From Bactericera cockerelli (taxonomy: Eukaryota; Arthropoda; Insecta; Hemiptera; Triozidae): 64,000 nucleotides of DNA. The notes beneath the pieces were generated by a model. That model did not search any database. It was not told the origin of the DNA and was given only the letters and a program-made list of their open reading frames with translations. The stretch lies in contig CM044964.1 of assembly GCA_024516035.1 (NCBI GenBank), positions 28,411,778 to 28,475,777 of the forward strand. The letters are read 5' to 3'. Positions within the stretch are counted from its first letter, which is position 1, and each line of letters opens with the position of its first letter. The position numbers and the translations under genes are program-made. Below, piece after piece: positions 61,685 through 64,000 of the stretch.

Positions 61685-63967
61685 TTGGCAACGTAATGGT
61701 GATGTTTGTGTTGAACAGAACTCCCATCTCTCTCAGGTACTCTCCTGCCTCTGTGTGTCTATTCACCTCTGCTTCCTCTTCAGTCTCATCTTCCTCTTCA
61801 GTCTCGTCCTCCTCTTCAGTATTATCTTCTTCTTCTTCATCATTATCTTCATTATTAACATGTTTATCATTAACTTCATCTTGATCGAGATCGGTAACAT
61901 GTTCAGAATTAACTTTATCTTTATTGATATCATTAGCTTTATCTCCATCAATAACATTAACATGTTCATAATTAACTTTATCTTCATTGATATCATTAAC
62001 TTTATCTTCATTAATATCATTATCTTTATCTCCATCAATAACATTAACATGTTCATAATTAACTTTATCTTCATTGATATCATTAACTTTATCTTCATTG
62101 ATATCATTATCTTTATCTTCATTAATATCATTATCTTTATCTGCATCAATACCATTAACATCTTTTGGTACTTCCGTTTTCTCACTTTCATCAACGTTTT
62201 TATTGCTTTTTGTTAGTGTAATATTAGTATCTACGTCTATGAGATCATTTTGAGTAGTTTCACTACTTTTAATTGACTCTTTTAGTTTATCATTTATAAA
62301 TTCATTATCTTTTCTAATGTCCTTTACAAATTCACCAATATTCTCTAATTCCAATATTCCATTTTGAGCAGATTCATTTTCTTTATCAGTTTCCATTTGT
62401 TTTTCATGTAGATCTTCGTTGTTTTGATTTGTACGTTCACTAATTATTTCTTTGGTATTCTTTGTCAATTCAGTATTAGTCTGTACTTCCATGGTCTCAT
62501 TTTCAGATGTTTCAAGACTTTTACTAGCTTCCAATATTTTTTCTCCAACGTCTTGACTCTCAATCCGATTTTTAGGTTCATGCATTACTTCTTCGTTGTT
62601 CTTTGAAGATTTTTTGCAGGAACTGGATGATGTTGAAGATCTATTTCTAGAATGAGATCTTGATTGAGGATGACTTTTTGTTTTAGAAGCTGTTTCTTTC
62701 GATGAATTTGAACTATTTTCCTTGGGATTACCAGATGATTTTGAATTAATATCTTTGGAACAGCAGGACATTGAAGAATCATTTTTAGAACTACAAAATT
62801 TGGAAGAATTATGTTTTGGACAGCTAACTTTTAAAGAATCGTCCTTAGAGCTACTACATTTTGAAGAATGATCTTTGGAACAACTAGATTTTGAGGAGCT
62901 ATGCTTTGAACTACTATATTTTGAAGACTCATTTTTAGGACTGCTAGATGATTTTAAAGAAATATCCTTTAAACTACTAGATTTTGAAGAATTATCTTTA
63001 GAACTACTAGATTTTGAGGAACTATCTTTAGAACTACTAGATTTTGAGGAACTATCTTTAGAGCTACTAGACTTTGATGAACTATCTTTGAAACTTCTAG
63101 ATTTTGAAGAACTATCCTTAGTATTACTAGATTTTGAAGAACTATTCTTAGTACTACTAGATTTTGTAGAACTATCTTTTGAGCAACGAAATTTTGAGGA
63201 ACTATCTTTTGAACAATTTGATTTTGAGGAATTTTCTTTAGAACTACTAGATTTTGAAGAACTATCCTTAATACTACTAGATTTTGAATTATGATCTTTG
63301 AAACTACAAGATTTGGAAGATCTATCCTTAGAACTACTAGATATTGAAGAACCATCTTTAGAACTACTAGTTTTAGAGGAACTATCTTTAGAACTACTAG
63401 ATTTTGAAGAACCATCTTTAGAAGAACTAGATTTTGAAGAACTATCTATTGAACAACTTGATTTTGAAGAACCATCATTTGAAGGACTAGATTCTAAGGG
63501 ACTATCTTTAGAACTACTAGATTTTAAAGAAATATTCTTAAAACTACTAGATTTAGAAGAACTATCCTTGGAACTACTATATTTTGAAGAACCATCTTTA
63601 GAGCTACTAGATTTTGAGGCTTTTTCTTTCAAACTAAACTTCAACAAGTCTCTTGATATGGAAGATTTTGAAATATCTTTTGCACAAGAATCTCTGGCTG
63701 ATTTTTTTTCAGACCGATCTTCTGATAGATGTAGGCTGACTGATGGAGATAGATTTTCAAGATGGTTTTCATTGACAATCTCTTGTTTTTTCATCTCAAT
63801 TCTAACACTTCTCTCACTGTCAGTCTTAATTAGTTTCACATCAGTCTTATTATTCTCCGGTTTGTCTGTCTCTGTTTCGTTCAGACTGAACTCATCAGGT
63901 GCGGGCAGTAGAAGATGGAGACAAGAATCCAAACTAGAGATGGTCGTTGTCATCTCAGCCAGACAAT
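61685..63967 (-). CDS. UVSSA: UVSSA-like protein, large repeat-rich exon
   Basis: UVSSA stabilises stalled RNA polymerase II complexes and recruits TFIIH in transcription-coupled DNA repair (family knowledge). This 2283-base exon is bounded by TTGATTTCAG and CCAA|gtgagt, phase 1 at both ends. It starts CLAEMTTTISSLDSCLHLLL, which matches the SCxxLLxP block that follows the VHS-like domain in UVSSA. The VHS exons must lie beyond 64000. A long disordered insert follows: about 30 copies of a ten-residue Ser/Lys/Asp repeat (SSSKDSSSKS type, about 62720..63630), an SR-like patch (SRSHSRNRSSTSSSSCKK), Asp/Asn/Lys repeats (DKDNDINEDKVND, about 61905..62150), and an acidic run (EEEDETEEEDETEEE). It ends GEYLREMGVLFNTNITITLP, leading to the ETEDN exon. 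Vertebrate UVSSA also has an acidic run here, but no Ser/Lys/Asp array that I know of. Confidence 0.78.
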
Positions 63968-64000
63968 CTGAAATCAACAAGAGATAGATTGTAAAAAAAG
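63968..64000 (-). other. UVSSA intron at the right edge
   Basis: The polypyrimidine tract CTCTTGTTGATTTCAG on the minus strand precedes the large exon. The upstream exons with the start codon and VHS-like domain are outside the window. Confidence 0.7.

Noticed and set aside
61755..62216. Plus-strand Ile/Phe/Asn-rich 153-codon frame
   Set aside because: Antisense of the Asp/Asn/Lys repeats in the UVSSA exon.
62875..63987. Long plus-strand frames rich in Leu, Glu and Phe opposite UVSSA
   Set aside because: Mirror frames of the 30-bp coding repeat. The minus strand has the splice sites and the UVSSA blocks.

Overview
This is AT-rich animal nuclear DNA with introns, GT-AG splice junctions and very dense retroposons. 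The best taxonomic marker is an Osiris-family (DUF1676) gene, a family known from insects, so the window is an insect scaffold. Hemiptera would fit, but this is a guess from overall repeat style and nothing in the sequence proves it. A 100-base run of N at 55389..55488 marks an assembly gap.

Two protein-coding genes can be supported. On the + strand, a three-coding-exon Osiris gene runs from 7072 to 33934. It has a 25.2 kb first intron, and probably a further intron in the 3' UTR with its last exon from 35535. On the - strand, five internal exons and part of a sixth, between 63967 and 55489, join in a consistent reading phase. They match UVSSA, the scaffold protein of transcription-coupled nucleotide excision repair. 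Its first exons lie beyond the right edge of the window, and its C-terminal exons are lost in or beyond the gap. The two genes point toward each other.

Layout. 1..880 is a 41-bp minisatellite. 881..7007 is repeat-rich flank. 7008..35.9 kb is the Osiris gene, mostly intron filled with repeats. 36..55.4 kb is almost solid mobile DNA, including a 2.4-kb mariner-type element with 451-bp terminal inverted repeats (51779..54183). 55.5..64 kb is UVSSA, with repeats in every intron.

Most of the window is mobile-element sequence. I separate seven short retroposon families and name them here A to G. A, B, C, E, F and G have tRNA-like heads. D has a 5S rRNA-like head, so it is a SINE3-type element. D and F share a 3' body, and A and B share a tail segment. 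Other elements are two short Helitrons (15779..16026 and 47854..48084), a hAT MITE with a perfect 8-bp target duplication (23614..23839), Harbinger-like MITEs (3553..3720 and 25918..26278, the second with another element nested in it), and several LINE 3' ends. One LINE end encodes a restriction-like endonuclease domain and is fused to a family B tRNA head (42591..43095). No real tRNA, rRNA, CRISPR or bacterial-type gene was seen. All coordinates come from reading by eye; repeat edges are good to about 5-10 bases.
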